A model generated the notes under the pieces. It saw nothing but the letters and a program-made list of their open reading frames with translations, was not told where the DNA came from and did not search any database. Positions 36,379 to 45,720 of a stretch of DNA of 64,000 nt are shown one piece after another. Position 1 is the first letter of the stretch; every line of letters begins with the position of its first letter. The stretch lies in contig NZ_MTAW01000047.1 of assembly GCF_002154725.1 (NCBI RefSeq), forward strand, positions 16,364-80,363, given 5' to 3'. The stretch is from Nostoc sp. 106C. GTDB lineage: Bacteria; Cyanobacteriota; Cyanobacteriia; Cyanobacteriales; Nostocaceae. The position numbers were made by a program, and so were the translations under genes.

Positions 36379-38779
36379 AGAAATCAGAGTTCGCGGTACA
36401 GTTCAGGGTGTGGGATTTCGCCCGACTGTTTATCGTCTTGCCAAAGCCTGCGGTTTGCGGGGAGATGTTTGTAATGATGGACAAGGTGTCTTAATTCGGG
36501 CGTCTGGTAGCGAAGCAGCTTTAGCAGAATTCGTCATCCGATTACAGCAAGAATGTCCACCTCTAGCCAGAATTCAGGAAATCATCAGAACGCCTTGTGC
36601 AGGTGAATTTAACTTTGAGGATTTTGCGATCGCCAGTAGTGTCAGTAGTAAAGTGAAAACAGAAATCTCCCCTGATGCTGCTACTTGTCCTCAATGTCAG
36701 AAAGAAATTTTTGACCCCTTTAGCCGCTTTTACCGTTATCCCTTCACCAACTGTACCCATTGCGGCCCCAGATTGAGTATTATTCGCGCCATTCCCTATG
36801 ACAGATGCAATACCAGTATGTCTGCATTTGCCATGTGTCCCGAATGCGAGAAAGAATACCACGATGTCGAAAACCGCCGCTTTCATGCCCAACCTGTAGC
36901 TTGCCATATCTGCGGTCCCAAAGCTTGGTTAGAACGTGCTGATGGTAAATCGGTTACAGCGTCCATGTTCTCCATGATGGATGATGTTGATGCTGTCTGT
37001 ACGCTGTTGCAAAAAGGCGAGATTGTGGCAATTAAAGGGTTAGGTGGTATTCACTTAGCTTGCGATGCAACTGTGGAAGCCGCTGTTCAAAAATTGCGTC
37101 AGCGTAAAAGGCGCTATCATAAACCTTTGGCTTTAATGGCAAGAGATATAGAAATAATTGCCGAATATTGCATCATCAACACCAAAGAAAGAGAATTATT
37201 AACAAGCCCCGCCGCGCCTATTGTTTTGTTGCAGAAAAAAGCACTAGAAACCAGAGAAGAAATTGTTACTTCTAACTCTTCCCTATTCACTCAGCACTCA
37301 AGACTCAGCACTCAGCACTCTATCGCCCCTTCTGTAGCACCTGGGCAAAATAGCCTCGGTTTTATGCTACCTTATACGCCCTTACATCACTTAATTCTCA
37401 AGCGAATGAATCGCCCGATTGTGTTAACTAGTGGCAATTTATCTGATGAACCGCAATGTATTGATAATGGAGAAGCACGGGATAGGTTAGGCAAAATAGC
37501 CGATTATTTTCTTTTTCACAATCGAGATATTGTTAATCGCGTAGATGATTCAGTAGTGCGGGTTGTTGGCGATAAAGTCCAAACAATTCGCCGCGCCAGA
37601 GGATATGTACCGGCACCAATTAACTTACCACTTGGATTTGATAAAATTCCGCCGATTTTAGCAATGGGTAGCGAGTTAAAAAATACCTTTTGCTTAATAC
37701 GAGAAGGAGAAGCAATTCTCTCGCAACATTTGGGAGATTTAGAAAATGCAGTAGCTTTTAATGCTTACCAAGATGCCTTAAATTTATACTTAAACTTATT
37801 TGAGCATCAACCAAAAGCCATAGCCGTTGATAAACATCCAGAATATCTCTCATCAAAACTGGGTAAAGAATTAGCAGCCGCTAACCAAATCAAAATTTAT
37901 CATATCCAGCATCATCACGCTCACATTGCCGCTTGCATGGCAGAAAATGGTATTACTCTCAATTCCCCGCCAGTTTTAGGTATTGCTTTAGATGGCTTGG
38001 GTTATGGCGAAGATGGTACATTTTGGGGTGGAGAATTTCTTTTAGCAGATTACTATAAATTCCAGCGACTGGCAACATTTAAACCAGTGGCAATGATTGG
38101 TGGAGAACAAGCAATTTATCAGCCTTGGCGTAACACTTATGCTCAACTAATAGCAGCCGATAGCTGGCAAAATTTAACACAAAAATATGGAGAATTAGAA
38201 ATATTAAAATTTTTAGAGCAAAAGCCGCTAAAGTTGCTCAATCAGCTTATGGAAAAGAAGATTAATTCTCCTCTAGCTTCCTCAACAGGACGATTATTCG
38301 ATGCCGTAGCAGCAGCAATTGGGATTTTTCAGGAAAAATGTAGCTATGAAGGACAAGCTGCGATCGCAATGGAAACTTTAGCCGATATCGATAGCTTAAA
38401 TAATGATAAAGAAAAGCAAAATTATCCTTTTAATTTTACCTTTTTCGATAGTATTTATTATATAGACCCTAGCCCTATATGGCCAGCCTTGCTCACAGAC
38501 TTACAACAGCAGATATCTCCAGTGATAATAGCTGCAAAATTTCATATAAGTTTAGCCAAAGCAATTGTCGAGATGGTCAAAAATCTCTCTCAAGAACATC
38601 TTATTAATCATGTCGTCCTAACAGGAGGCGTATTTCAAAATTGTATTTTATTAGAACAAGTTATTAAAGGCTTACAAACAATAAAAATAAACGTCTTAAC
38701 TCACAGCTTAGTTCCCTCAAATGATGGCGGCATATCCTTAGGACAAGCTATTATTACAGCCGCTAAATTAATAGATTGA
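36368..38779 (+). CDS. hypF: Carbamoyltransferase HypF
   Basis: This 803-aa HypF converts carbamoyl phosphate into the carbamoyl group that HypE turns into cyanide for the NiFe site. Domains in order are an acylphosphatase-like part (about 1-90, VRGTVQGVGFRPTVYRLA), two zinc-finger-like parts (CPQCQKEI, CTHCGPR, CPECEKEY, CHICGPK), a YrdC-like part (about 200-390) and a Kae1-like part with HHHAHIAACMAE (about 517-528) and ALDGLGYGEDG. Residues about 304-320 (SLFTQHSRLSTQHS) are encoded by a heptamer repeat, see 37288-37320. The ATG overlaps the NHL gene. Confidence 0.96.
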   Translation: MATEEIRVRGTVQGVGFRPTVYRLAKACGLRGDVCNDGQGVLIRASGSEAALAEFVIRLQQECPPLARIQEIIRTPCAGEFNFEDFAIASSVSSKVKTEISPDAATCPQCQKEIFDPFSRFYRYPFTNCTHCGPRLSIIRAIPYDRCNTSMSAFAMCPECEKEYHDVENRRFHAQPVACHICGPKAWLERADGKSVTASMFSMMDDVDAVCTLLQKGEIVAIKGLGGIHLACDATVEAAVQKLRQRKRRYHKPLALMARDIEIIAEYCIINTKERELLTSPAAPIVLLQKKALETREEIVTSNSSLFTQHSRLSTQHSIAPSVAPGQNSLGFMLPYTPLHHLILKRMNRPIVLTSGNLSDEPQCIDNGEARDRLGKIADYFLFHNRDIVNRVDDSVVRVVGDKVQTIRRARGYVPAPINLPLGFDKIPPILAMGSELKNTFCLIREGEAILSQHLGDLENAVAFNAYQDALNLYLNLFEHQPKAIAVDKHPEYLSSKLGKELAAANQIKIYHIQHHHAHIAACMAENGITLNSPPVLGIALDGLGYGEDGTFWGGEFLLADYYKFQRLATFKPVAMIGGEQAIYQPWRNTYAQLIAADSWQNLTQKYGELEILKFLEQKPLKLLNQLMEKKINSPLASSTGRLFDAVAAAIGIFQEKCSYEGQAAIAMETLADIDSLNNDKEKQNYPFNFTFFDSIYYIDPSPIWPALLTDLQQQISPVIIAAKFHISLAKAIVEMVKNLSQEHLINHVVLTGGVFQNCILLEQVIKGLQTIKINVLTHSLVPSNDGGISLGQAIITAAKLID
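37288..37320 (+). repeat. Heptanucleotide repeat inside the hypF coding frame
   Basis: Units CACTCAG, CACTCAA, GACTCAG, CACTCAG and CACTC run in tandem for 33 bp inside hypF, in frame. They encode the low-complexity stretch around THQSRLSTQHS-like residues just before APSVAPGQ in the YrdC-like domain. Such repeats are normally found between genes in this genome. Confidence 0.85.
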
Positions 38780-38876
38780 TTCTCCTTAATAACCTAACAC
38801 ACTCACACTCTTCTTAAATCCTCTCTGCGTTCTCCGCGCCTCTGTGGTTCGTTTATCTTCAAAAAGGAAAATAACA

Positions 38877-39137
38877 ATGTGTTTGGGCATTCCTGGTCAA
38901 ATAGTCGAAATAACAGACGTTAATCATAAATTAGCCATTGTCAACGTTGGAGGTGTCAAACGACAGGTAAACATTGCTTGCATAGTTGACGAACAACATC
39001 CCCCAGAAGCTTGTATTGGAGATTGGGTATTAGTTCATGTAGGCTTCGCTATGAATCGTATTAACGAACAAGAAGCAGCAGAAACATTACAACTATTAGA
39101 AGAAATAGCAACAGCGCAAGCAGGAGTTAGTACTTAA
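38877..39137 (+). CDS. hypC: Hydrogenase maturation chaperone HypC
   Basis: This 86-aa protein starts at MCLGIPGQ, whose N-terminal Cys2 is essential in the HypC/HybG family. The upstream in-frame start at 38844 would bury that cysteine, and AAAAAGGAA precedes the ATG at 38877. HypC carries the Fe(CN)2CO unit with HypD and chaperones the large subunit HupL. It lies 97 bp after hypF. Confidence 0.96.
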   Translation: MCLGIPGQIVEITDVNHKLAIVNVGGVKRQVNIACIVDEQHPPEACIGDWVLVHVGFAMNRINEQEAAETLQLLEEIATAQAGVST

Positions 39138-39269
39138 GTAATCTCTTAATTCTATGAAATACCTATTTTATTCTTGCTTGCTTTCTTCTTTCGTGTGCTT
39201 TGCGTACTTTGCGGTTCGTTAAAAAAATTCTCTTCTAAAAAGCTAACCCAACACTTCCTCACACACAAT

Positions 39270-40454
39270 ATGAAATATGTTGACGAATTCCGCGAACCAG
39301 AAAAGGCTGAAGGCTTACGCCGTGAAATTACCAAAATCAGCCAACAGCTAGCAAGACCAATCAAAATCATGGAAGTATGCGGCGGACATACCCATTCCAT
39401 ATTTAAGTATGGTATCGAAGAAATTTTACCCGATCGCATTGAATTAATTCATGGCCCTGGTTGTCCAGTATGCGTTATGCCAAAGGGAAGGTTAGATGAT
39501 GCGATCGCAATCTGCCAAAATGATAACGTCATCTTTGCCACCTTTGGCGATGCCATGCGAGTTCCTGGCTCTAAAACTAGTTTGCTGCAAGCCAGAGCCA
39601 CAGGCGCAGATATCCGCATGGTATACTCGCCCCTAGATAGCTTACAAATAGCCAAAGATAACCCCGACAAAGAAGTTGTATTTTTCGCCTTAGGCTTTGA
39701 AACCACAGCCCCCAGTACCGCCTTCACCATCCTGCAAGCCGCAGCCGAAAAAATTCCCAACTTTAGTATGTTTTGTAATCACGTCCTCGTGATTCCCGCC
39801 CTACAAGCACTACTAGATAACCCCGACTTGCAACTAGATGGATTTGTCGGTCCTGGCCATGTCAGCATGGTAATTGGCACTGACCCTTATCAGTTTATTT
39901 CGCAACAATATCATAAGCCAATTGTTGTCTCAGGATTTGAACCCTTAGACATTCTCCAATCGATTTGGATGTTGTTGCAACAGCTATTAGAAAATCGCTG
40001 CGAAGTCGAAAATCAGTATAATCGAATTGTCCAACCTGCGGGAAATCAAGTTGCATTAGCAGCTATCAACCAAGTTTTTACAGCGCGAGAAAAATTTGAG
40101 TGGCGTGGCTTAGGTGATATCCCTTATTCAGGCTTACAAATTCGTTCAGAATATGCGCAATTTGATGCCGAAGTAAAATTTACTATTCCTAGCCTAAAAG
40201 TTGCCGACCATAAAGCTTGTCAATGTGGAGAAATCCTCAAAGGAGTCTTAAAGCCTTGGCAGTGTAAAGTATTTGGTACAGCTTGCACGCCAGAAACCCC
40301 TATTGGCACTTGTATGGTATCTTCCGAAGGTGCTTGTGCTGCCTACTATAAATATGGCAGACTATCTACTCTTGCCAAAAAAACAATCCAAGAAAAACCC
40401 AAGCTAGATTTATCTCAAGAACCTCTGCCATCCTGTAGTACATCTTTGGTATAG
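39270..40454 (+). CDS. hypD: Hydrogenase maturation protein HypD
   Basis: This 394-aa Fe-S protein forms the scaffold where HypC and HypD assemble Fe(CN)2CO. I chose the ATG at 39270 (MKYVDEFREPEKAEG), not the longer hydrophobic extension from 39174. Conserved motifs are MEVCGGHTHSI, HGPGCPVCV, and the C-terminal cysteines in HKACQCGEILKG and FGTACTPETPIGTCMVSSEG. The extension region is a dispersed repeat also seen before hypC. Confidence 0.96.
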   Translation: MKYVDEFREPEKAEGLRREITKISQQLARPIKIMEVCGGHTHSIFKYGIEEILPDRIELIHGPGCPVCVMPKGRLDDAIAICQNDNVIFATFGDAMRVPGSKTSLLQARATGADIRMVYSPLDSLQIAKDNPDKEVVFFALGFETTAPSTAFTILQAAAEKIPNFSMFCNHVLVIPALQALLDNPDLQLDGFVGPGHVSMVIGTDPYQFISQQYHKPIVVSGFEPLDILQSIWMLLQQLLENRCEVENQYNRIVQPAGNQVALAAINQVFTAREKFEWRGLGDIPYSGLQIRSEYAQFDAEVKFTIPSLKVADHKACQCGEILKGVLKPWQCKVFGTACTPETPIGTCMVSSEGACAAYYKYGRLSTLAKKTIQEKPKLDLSQEPLPSCSTSLV

Positions 40455-40487
40455 CTAATCTCAACCACATATTTGAGGAAAAATTTT

Positions 40488-40703
40488 ATGCCATTTGTCA
40501 CAGTTAAAATTGCTAGAGGACACTCCATCGAAAAAAAGCGGCGGCTGGTGGAAGCAATTACTAATGCCCTAGTTTCAGCTTTAGATACCAAGCCAGAATG
40601 GATAACCATTCATATTGATGAATTTGAACGAGAAAATTGGGCTGTAAATGGTCTATTACATTGTGATAGACATCGTGGCAGACACGATGAGGCAGGCAGA
40701 TAA
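40488..40703 (+). CDS. 4-Oxalocrotonate tautomerase-like protein (asr0697-like)
   Basis: This 71-aa protein starts at MPFVTVKIARGHSIEKK (ATG 40488 with GAGGAAAAA upstream). It belongs to the tautomerase superfamily. However, residue 2 here is Pro preceded only by Met, so Pro1 would be exposed after Met removal, as catalysis requires. It sits between hypD and hypE, as asr0697 does in Anabaena 7120. A substrate linked to hydrogenase maturation is not known. Confidence 0.85.
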   Translation: MPFVTVKIARGHSIEKKRRLVEAITNALVSALDTKPEWITIHIDEFERENWAVNGLLHCDRHRGRHDEAGR

Positions 40704-40765
40704 CATAGGGGCACAACAATGTTGTGCCCTTACCGATAACAGCTAAAAAAATGAGGGGAATTTAA

Positions 40766-41161
40766 ATGACCACTAACAATCATCAACGTCAACTGTGGCT
40801 ACTTGGTTTAATAGTTATTAATATCTTTGCTTCCGTTCTACATTATATTTATCAATACCCAGAACCGTCTTGGTTTACGCCTCAGCTCACAGACTCTCTT
40901 TGGTTGATCATGACACCCTTGGGATTAGCTGGATATTATCAATATATTAAAAAAGCATTTTCATCTGCATATTTATGCCTATATACATACATTATCATGA
41001 GTCAGATTACTTTAGGTCACTACGTTATTACTCCTTTGTGGCATCTGTCTCTAAAAATGAATACATTGATTTTATTTGAATCTATTACAGCAATTCCTCT
41101 ATTACTTTTCGTAGCTTGGTCGCAACTGTTCCTCAAAGAAGGTAACGAAGCCACACAATAA
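40766..41161 (+). CDS. Membrane protein of hyp operon, hypothetical
   Basis: This 131-aa protein has four predicted membrane helices (about 10-28, 43-60, 68-92 and 103-122). It starts MTTNNHQRQLWLLGLIVINI. I recognise no motif. It lies between the tautomerase-like gene and hypE. The downstream spacer contains dispersed repeats, so it may be co-transcribed with the hyp genes without being part of the maturation machinery. Confidence 0.68.
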   Translation: MTTNNHQRQLWLLGLIVINIFASVLHYIYQYPEPSWFTPQLTDSLWLIMTPLGLAGYYQYIKKAFSSAYLCLYTYIIMSQITLGHYVITPLWHLSLKMNTLILFESITAIPLLLFVAWSQLFLKEGNEATQ

Positions 41162-41349
41162 GTTTCTTTGTCATTAGTCATTGGTCATTTATTATTTCCG
41201 CGCGTCTTTGCGTCTCCTTGCCTCTGCTATCCGCTTCATCCCTTTTTTGTATATGGTACTTCCTTCTGCCCGGTTGGTGAGTTTCGGCTACGCTCAACTG
41301 CCGCGAAGTCGAACCACTACCCTCTGCCTAATATTAAAGCAATTTCAAC

Positions 41350-42453
41350 ATGGACTTTTCACCAAGTACCTCAGCACAAAATTCGCTATTTGAAAAGCTG
41401 GAAAAAATCCGTCGTCGGCAAAGTAAAGTGCGAGATACTCATATTACCCTCGCACATGGTAGCGGTGGTAAAGCTATGCACGATTTAATTGACGATATCT
41501 TTGTCAAAAGTTTTAATAATCCAATTCTTTCCCAGTTAGAAGACCAAGCTAGTTTTAATTTAGCCAGTCTGATGCAACATGGAGACAGACTAGCTTTTAC
41601 CACTGATTCTTATGTTGTAGACCCTTTATTTTTTCCTGGTGGTGATATTGGAGAATTAGCCGTTAATGGCACAGTTAACGATTTAGCAGTGAGTGGTGCT
41701 AAACCTTTATACCTTACCTGTAGCGTAATTTTAGAAGAAGGTTTAGCTGTAGAAACTTTACGAAGTGTGGTTGCCAGTATGCAAGTAGCCGCAAATCAAG
41801 CAGGTATTCAAATTGTAACTGGCGACACAAAAGTTGTTCATCGTGGTGCTGCTGATAAACTGTTTATTAATACTGCCGGCATTGGCATAATTCCCAAAGG
41901 CGTTGAGATTTCTGCTCATAAAATCCAACCAGGCGATGCGATAATTGTTAATGGTGATTTGGGCAATCATGGGACAGCAATTTTAATTGCCCGTGGTGAA
42001 TTAGCATTGGATACTGATATTGAAAGTGATTGCCAACCATTGCACGGCTTAGTAGAAAACATCCTCAAAGTTTGCCCCGAAGTTCATGCTATGCGCGATG
42101 CAACACGCGGCGGTTTAGCTACAGTATTAAATGAATTTGCCCTTAGTTCTAATGTAGGAATTCGCCTTTACGAAGAATCTATCCCAGTGCGTGAAGAAGT
42201 CAAGGGTGTTTGCGAAATTCTTGGTTTAGATCCCTTATATTTAGCCAATGAAGGTAAGTTAGTACTAGTAGTACCTGGCAAATATGCTGAGGCTGTTTTA
42301 TCAACCATGAAATCTCATCCAGCAGGAAAAGATGCTGAGATTATTGGTGAAGTAATTACAACGCCTCCAGGCGTAGTTTTGTTAAAAACAGTTTTCAATG
42401 CTGAACGAATTGTTGATATGCTAGTAGGCGATCAACTGCCACGAATATGTTGA
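41350..42453 (+). CDS. hypE: Carbamoyl dehydratase HypE
   Basis: This 367-aa ATP-dependent dehydratase of the PurM/HypE superfamily converts the carbamoyl group received from HypF on its C-terminal Cys into thiocyanate. The end reads DQLPRIC, the invariant PRIC tail. Other motifs are HGSGGKAMHDLI, TTDSYVVDPLFFPGGDIG and RDATRGGL. It is normal length with a slightly extended N-terminus (MDFSPSTSAQ), so the exact start is less sure. Confidence 0.96.
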   Translation: MDFSPSTSAQNSLFEKLEKIRRRQSKVRDTHITLAHGSGGKAMHDLIDDIFVKSFNNPILSQLEDQASFNLASLMQHGDRLAFTTDSYVVDPLFFPGGDIGELAVNGTVNDLAVSGAKPLYLTCSVILEEGLAVETLRSVVASMQVAANQAGIQIVTGDTKVVHRGAADKLFINTAGIGIIPKGVEISAHKIQPGDAIIVNGDLGNHGTAILIARGELALDTDIESDCQPLHGLVENILKVCPEVHAMRDATRGGLATVLNEFALSSNVGIRLYEESIPVREEVKGVCEILGLDPLYLANEGKLVLVVPGKYAEAVLSTMKSHPAGKDAEIIGEVITTPPGVVLLKTVFNAERIVDMLVGDQLPRIC

Positions 42454-42517
42454 TTATTGCTTGCTATGTCTGAAAATATTCCAGGTATATTTTAATCAAA
42501 AACCGCCGATGGACGAG

Positions 42518-42582
42518 CCAGTGCGTTGGGCGGGTTCCCCGGCTTGTTCGCCGCAGGCGTTCCCGCAGGGTAGCAACTGGTG
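42518..42582. repeat. Dispersed palindrome-like repeat between hypE and hypA
   Basis: The GC-rich stretch from GCCAGTGCGTTGGGCGGG to GCAGGGTAGCAACTGG is a dispersed Nostoc repeat with complementary ends (CCAGT and ACTGG). A related GGCTTCCCGCAGGGTAG occurs near 52666-52682. It lies in a 230-bp spacer. The open frame at 42461-42673 runs through it, so I do not call a gene there. Confidence 0.55.
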
Positions 42583-42683
42583 TGCCGATAAAGGCAGAGA
42601 AATTATCGGTATATCCTACGGTGAAAAAGGTAAGCATCTATATCAGCATTTATTAGCAATTGTAATTTCATAATGGTGAATTT

Positions 42684-43025
42684 ATGCACGAACTAGGAAT
42701 TACGCAAAATATTGTGGCAATTGTAAATGAACATGCCAATGGTAACAAAGTGAGCCGAGTTTTATTAGAAATAGGCAAGCTTTCAGCTATTATGCCTGAT
42801 GGTATCCGTTTTTGTTTTGATATTTGCACTAAAGGTACAGTTTTAGAAGGTGCAGAATTAGAAATTAGAGAAATACCTGGCTTGGCTGAATGTAATCAAT
42901 GTGGTGCAAAAATTCCTTTAGAAAAACCATTTGGTATTTGTCAATGTGGTAGCGTGGAATTGAATTTACTAACTGGTGAAGAACTAAAACTTAAAGAAAT
43001 CGAAATAGAGGAAATATGTGTGTAA
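42684..43025 (+). CDS. hypA: Nickel-insertion protein HypA
   Basis: This 113-aa HypA starts MHELGITQNIV, with the nickel ligand His2. The zinc site is C-x2-C...C-x-C (CNQCGAKI and ICQCGS). It delivers nickel to HupL together with HypB. The last 10 bp overlap hypB. It lies 230 bp after hypE. Confidence 0.96.
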   Translation: MHELGITQNIVAIVNEHANGNKVSRVLLEIGKLSAIMPDGIRFCFDICTKGTVLEGAELEIREIPGLAECNQCGAKIPLEKPFGICQCGSVELNLLTGEELKLKEIEIEEICV

Positions 43026-43873
43026 CTTGTGGCTGTTCTGACAATGGAGAAAGCAAAGTCACAAATTTGACAACAGGTGAAGTTAACCATTATCATCACG
43101 ATGCTTCTCACACTCATACTTTACCTGACGGTACTGTAATTACCCATGATCACAGTCATGATAAGCATTCAGAAGCATCACAAATTCATGCCAAAATGCA
43201 TGGCACAACGATATCTTTAGAGCAAGATATTTTAGCAAAAAATAACCTACTAGCTGCCCAAAATCGTGGCTGGTTTAAAGGTCGAAATATCCTTGCCTTA
43301 AATTTAATGAGTTCTCCTGGTGCAGGGAAAACTACTCTGTTAACTCGCACTATCAATGACTTAAAATCCCAAATATCTATCAGTGTCATTGAAGGCGATC
43401 AAGAAACAACCAATGATGCTCAAAAAATAAAAGAAACAGGCTGTAAAGTTGTCCAGATAAACACAGGTACAGGCTGCCATTTGGATGCATCAATGATAGA
43501 AAAGGGTTTACAACAACTCAACCCACCGTTGAACTCAGTTGTGATGATTGAGAATGTTGGTAACTTGGTTTGTCCCGCCTTATTTGATTTGGGAGAACAA
43601 GCCAAAGTAGTAATTCTTTCTGTTACAGAGGGAGAAGATAAGCCAATCAAATATCCGCATATGTTCCGTGCTAGTCAGGTGATGATTCTGACTAAAATTG
43701 ATCTGCTATCTTATGTGCAATTTGATGTCCAAAAATGCATAGAATATGCACGACAGGTAAATCCTGAGATTCAGATTTTTCAAGTTTCTGCTACCACAGG
43801 CGCAGGGTTACAAAATTGGTATGGATGGTTATCAGAAAAGATAGCTAACTTATCAAAGCTCATTTCTGCATAA
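43016..43873 (+). CDS. hypB: Nickel-insertion GTPase HypB
   Basis: This 285-aa GTPase has a cysteine motif CVTCGC at the N-terminus. A His-rich region follows (about residues 22-60, NHYHHDASHTH and THDHSHDKHSE) that can store nickel. The P-loop is SSPGAGKTTLL, and further motifs are GDQETTNDAQ and the base-specificity TKIDLL. It ends the hyp operon. Confidence 0.96.
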   Translation: MCVTCGCSDNGESKVTNLTTGEVNHYHHDASHTHTLPDGTVITHDHSHDKHSEASQIHAKMHGTTISLEQDILAKNNLLAAQNRGWFKGRNILALNLMSSPGAGKTTLLTRTINDLKSQISISVIEGDQETTNDAQKIKETGCKVVQINTGTGCHLDASMIEKGLQQLNPPLNSVVMIENVGNLVCPALFDLGEQAKVVILSVTEGEDKPIKYPHMFRASQVMILTKIDLLSYVQFDVQKCIEYARQVNPEIQIFQVSATTGAGLQNWYGWLSEKIANLSKLISA

Positions 43874-44516
43874 ATTGTGGAACTTCAGGCAATTTGCTCA
43901 AAATGAAATTACGGTTAAGGAAACAACTTAGTAATGATGAGAACGCAGGGACGCGGGAAAAATTAGCTCTATGAATACAACTTACTACAAACACAGATGC
44001 ACACTCAATACGGTTCGGTTAAGGGGAAAAGGGAAAAGGGGAAAGGTTTAAATTCACCCTTAACCCTTTTTCCCTTATACCATTTCACCTAAATAATGAT
44101 ACAAATACGCGGGTAAGGGTTTAGCAATGCTCATTGGTGTCAACTTAAGCTAAAAGCTATATACGGCGGGCGTTGTACAAATACCTCGCGCCCTCATCCC
44201 CTAACCCCTTCTCCCCCAGGAGTTGGGGAACTAAATCTCTTGCTCCCTTCTCCCACAGGGATAGGGGCTGGGAGTGAGGGCGAAACCTTGCACAAGAGCG
44301 GGTTTCACGTTAAGTTGTCACGTATGAGCAATGCTAAACCCCTACGAAAAATTTATGTGTATCAGGATTTTCGTGAATTGATATTACCCTTTGCCCAAAC
44401 TACAAGGGAAATGAAAAGTGCTTATCTGAACTGTATTGGATGCACACTGATATTTATCTGTGTTTATCAATGTGCATCTGTGGTTCGATAAAAAAACATT
44501 GACTTTTGCAAGCAGC
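43874..44516. other. Intergenic region dominated by repeats
   Basis: The stretch between hypB and the Uma2 gene holds a purine-rich/pyrimidine-rich hairpin-like stretch near 44030-44080 (GGGGAAAAGGG and CCCTTTTTCCC) and the MITE at 44117-44342. The open frame at 44240-44491 lies inside the MITE and is not a gene. Confidence 0.55.
44117..44342. repeat. MITE-like element with ~32-bp terminal inverted repeats
   Basis: The left arm (44117-44148, GGGTTTAGCAATGCTCATTG and on to CTTAA) is the imperfect reverse complement of the right arm (44310-44342, TTAAGTTGTCACGTATGAGC and on to TAAACCC). The inside contains a second common pattern (CCCTCATCCCCTAACCCC and its partner GGGGCTGGGAGTGAGGG). No transposase is coded. 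Confidence 0.75.
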
Positions 44517-45230
44517 TTATTCTATTGATTCACTAGGTAGATAATCAGGGTCGATGCCGAGAGAACGCAAATACTCTGCTAACTTTTCTGCTCGGATATT
44601 TTCCTGTTCTGCTCGTTCCTCAGCTGTGAAATAGCGATCGCCATGTTCATCATACCAAGACAGAGCTTCTTGTTGAATCCCACCGATTATAGCTTGGTAG
44701 CGTGCAATACCCAAACCCACTTCCGGCATCCAGTAAGGTTCACCTATCTGTAATTCATAGTTTCCATCAATCAACTTATACAGTTCAAACGGTTGATGTT
44801 GGTCGCGCTGCCAAAATTCGGGATTGTAAATTACATAGTACAACACACCCAGTTGCCGATATATCGCCATTTTTTCATCGTATTCGCCCCCCTGTACGTG
44901 GGATACCAGCTCTAAGGTGAGTATGGGAACTACCTCATGTTCTTCCCAGACGGCGTAACTATTGCGCGACTTGCCACCTTTCTTGCGTTCCACTCCTAAA
45001 CTCAAAAAAGCGTCTGGCACTACAGGTACTCTAGGATTCACCCCTGTGGTATGATAGATTGCCATGTCTACTCCGAAGAACCAATCCATCCGATTTGCCC
45101 AAATTAAGTTGAGTAAGAAAAGTAAAACATTGGGCAAAAAATTTTGGTCTTCGTTATCCACTGGGGTATCGTCACTGCAAGGTAGTTCGTCAGTACTTGC
45201 TAACGCATTTTTGAGATCAAGTGAGAACAT
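44517..45230 (-). CDS. Uma2 family (DUF820) PD-(D/E)xK nuclease-like protein
   Basis: This 237-aa protein starts at the ATG at 45230 (MFSLDLKNALAS); the longer frame runs into a dispersed repeat. The core has PDAFLSLGVERKK, VVPILTLELVSH and the typical VLYYVIYNPEFW, which fits the Uma2 fold with Asp/Glu active-site residues. The C-terminus is a charged coiled coil ending in LRSLGIDPDYLP. These proteins are extremely abundant in cyanobacteria, sit near mobile DNA, and their function is unclear. Confidence 0.88.
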   Translation of the reverse strand: MFSLDLKNALASTDELPCSDDTPVDNEDQNFLPNVLLFLLNLIWANRMDWFFGVDMAIYHTTGVNPRVPVVPDAFLSLGVERKKGGKSRNSYAVWEEHEVVPILTLELVSHVQGGEYDEKMAIYRQLGVLYYVIYNPEFWQRDQHQPFELYKLIDGNYELQIGEPYWMPEVGLGIARYQAIIGGIQQEALSWYDEHGDRYFTAEERAEQENIRAEKLAEYLRSLGIDPDYLPSESIE

Positions 45231-45348
45231 AACCGTTGTCTCGCTGGCGTTGAGTTCTTTTATTATAGGCAGCGAAGAAGACGCGGTGAAGCAAAGACGC
45301 GGGGACGCGGAGAAAATTGTCCCCGCGTCCCCGTGTCTCCTTGCCCTC

Positions 45349-45720
45349 TTAAAGCCAATCTCGATAAGCAGAGATTTCATTCACGCTAATCTCAAACGGC
45401 CCACCCTTACCAAATGGGGGATAAACGCGGATTTTGGCGTTAGTGGTAAACCGTTCTAATCTATTGCCTATTTGGGGAATATTGCTGACTATATGCCAGT
45501 AAGAGACAATATCAGGGCAATCGATGATTAACATCAGGATAGTAGCATTACTTGTGAGATACCATTGGCATTGAGCTAACAATGTTTGCGTAATGCGATC
45601 GCAAGCTTGATAGAAGCATCTGCCAATTGATTGTTCCAGTTCCAGATGCAACATTCCATCCATTTTTGTGACTTCGGTGGGAGGTAAATCATCTGGTGGA
45701 AGCAAGGGTAACTTAGACAT
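45349..45720 (-). CDS. Small conserved protein, copy B of a paralogous pair
   Basis: This 123-aa protein is paralogous to the one at 23947-24321. Shared positions include SIxRxFYxACDR, CxWYxT, DCPDxV, AKIRVxPP, PFEIxVNE and AYRD. Its start overlaps the end of the LLM oxidoreductase gene by 8 bp on the same strand, so translation is coupled. It has no membrane segment. The repeated pairing with flavoenzymes makes a shared role in binding or protecting such enzymes likely, but no function is known. Confidence 0.75.
   Translation of the reverse strand: MSKLPLLPPDDLPPTEVTKMDGMLHLELEQSIGRCFYQACDRITQTLLAQCQWYLTSNATILMLIIDCPDIVSYWHIVSNIPQIGNRLERFTTNAKIRVYPPFGKGGPFEISVNEISAYRDWL

Noticed and set aside
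39174..39269. N-terminal extension of HypD
   Set aside because: The residues are encoded by a dispersed repeat (CGTGTGCTTTGCGTACTTTG) also seen before hypC; family HypD starts at MKYVDEF.
42461..42673. Open frame of 70 aa between hypE and hypA
   Set aside because: It runs through a GC-rich dispersed repeat and has no ribosome site or recognisable domain. The last part (CADKGREIIGISYGEKGK) could be a remnant of a gene split by the repeat, but I cannot support it.
44240..44491. Frame of 83 aa inside the MITE
   Set aside because: It overlaps the inverted-repeat element and has no coding character.
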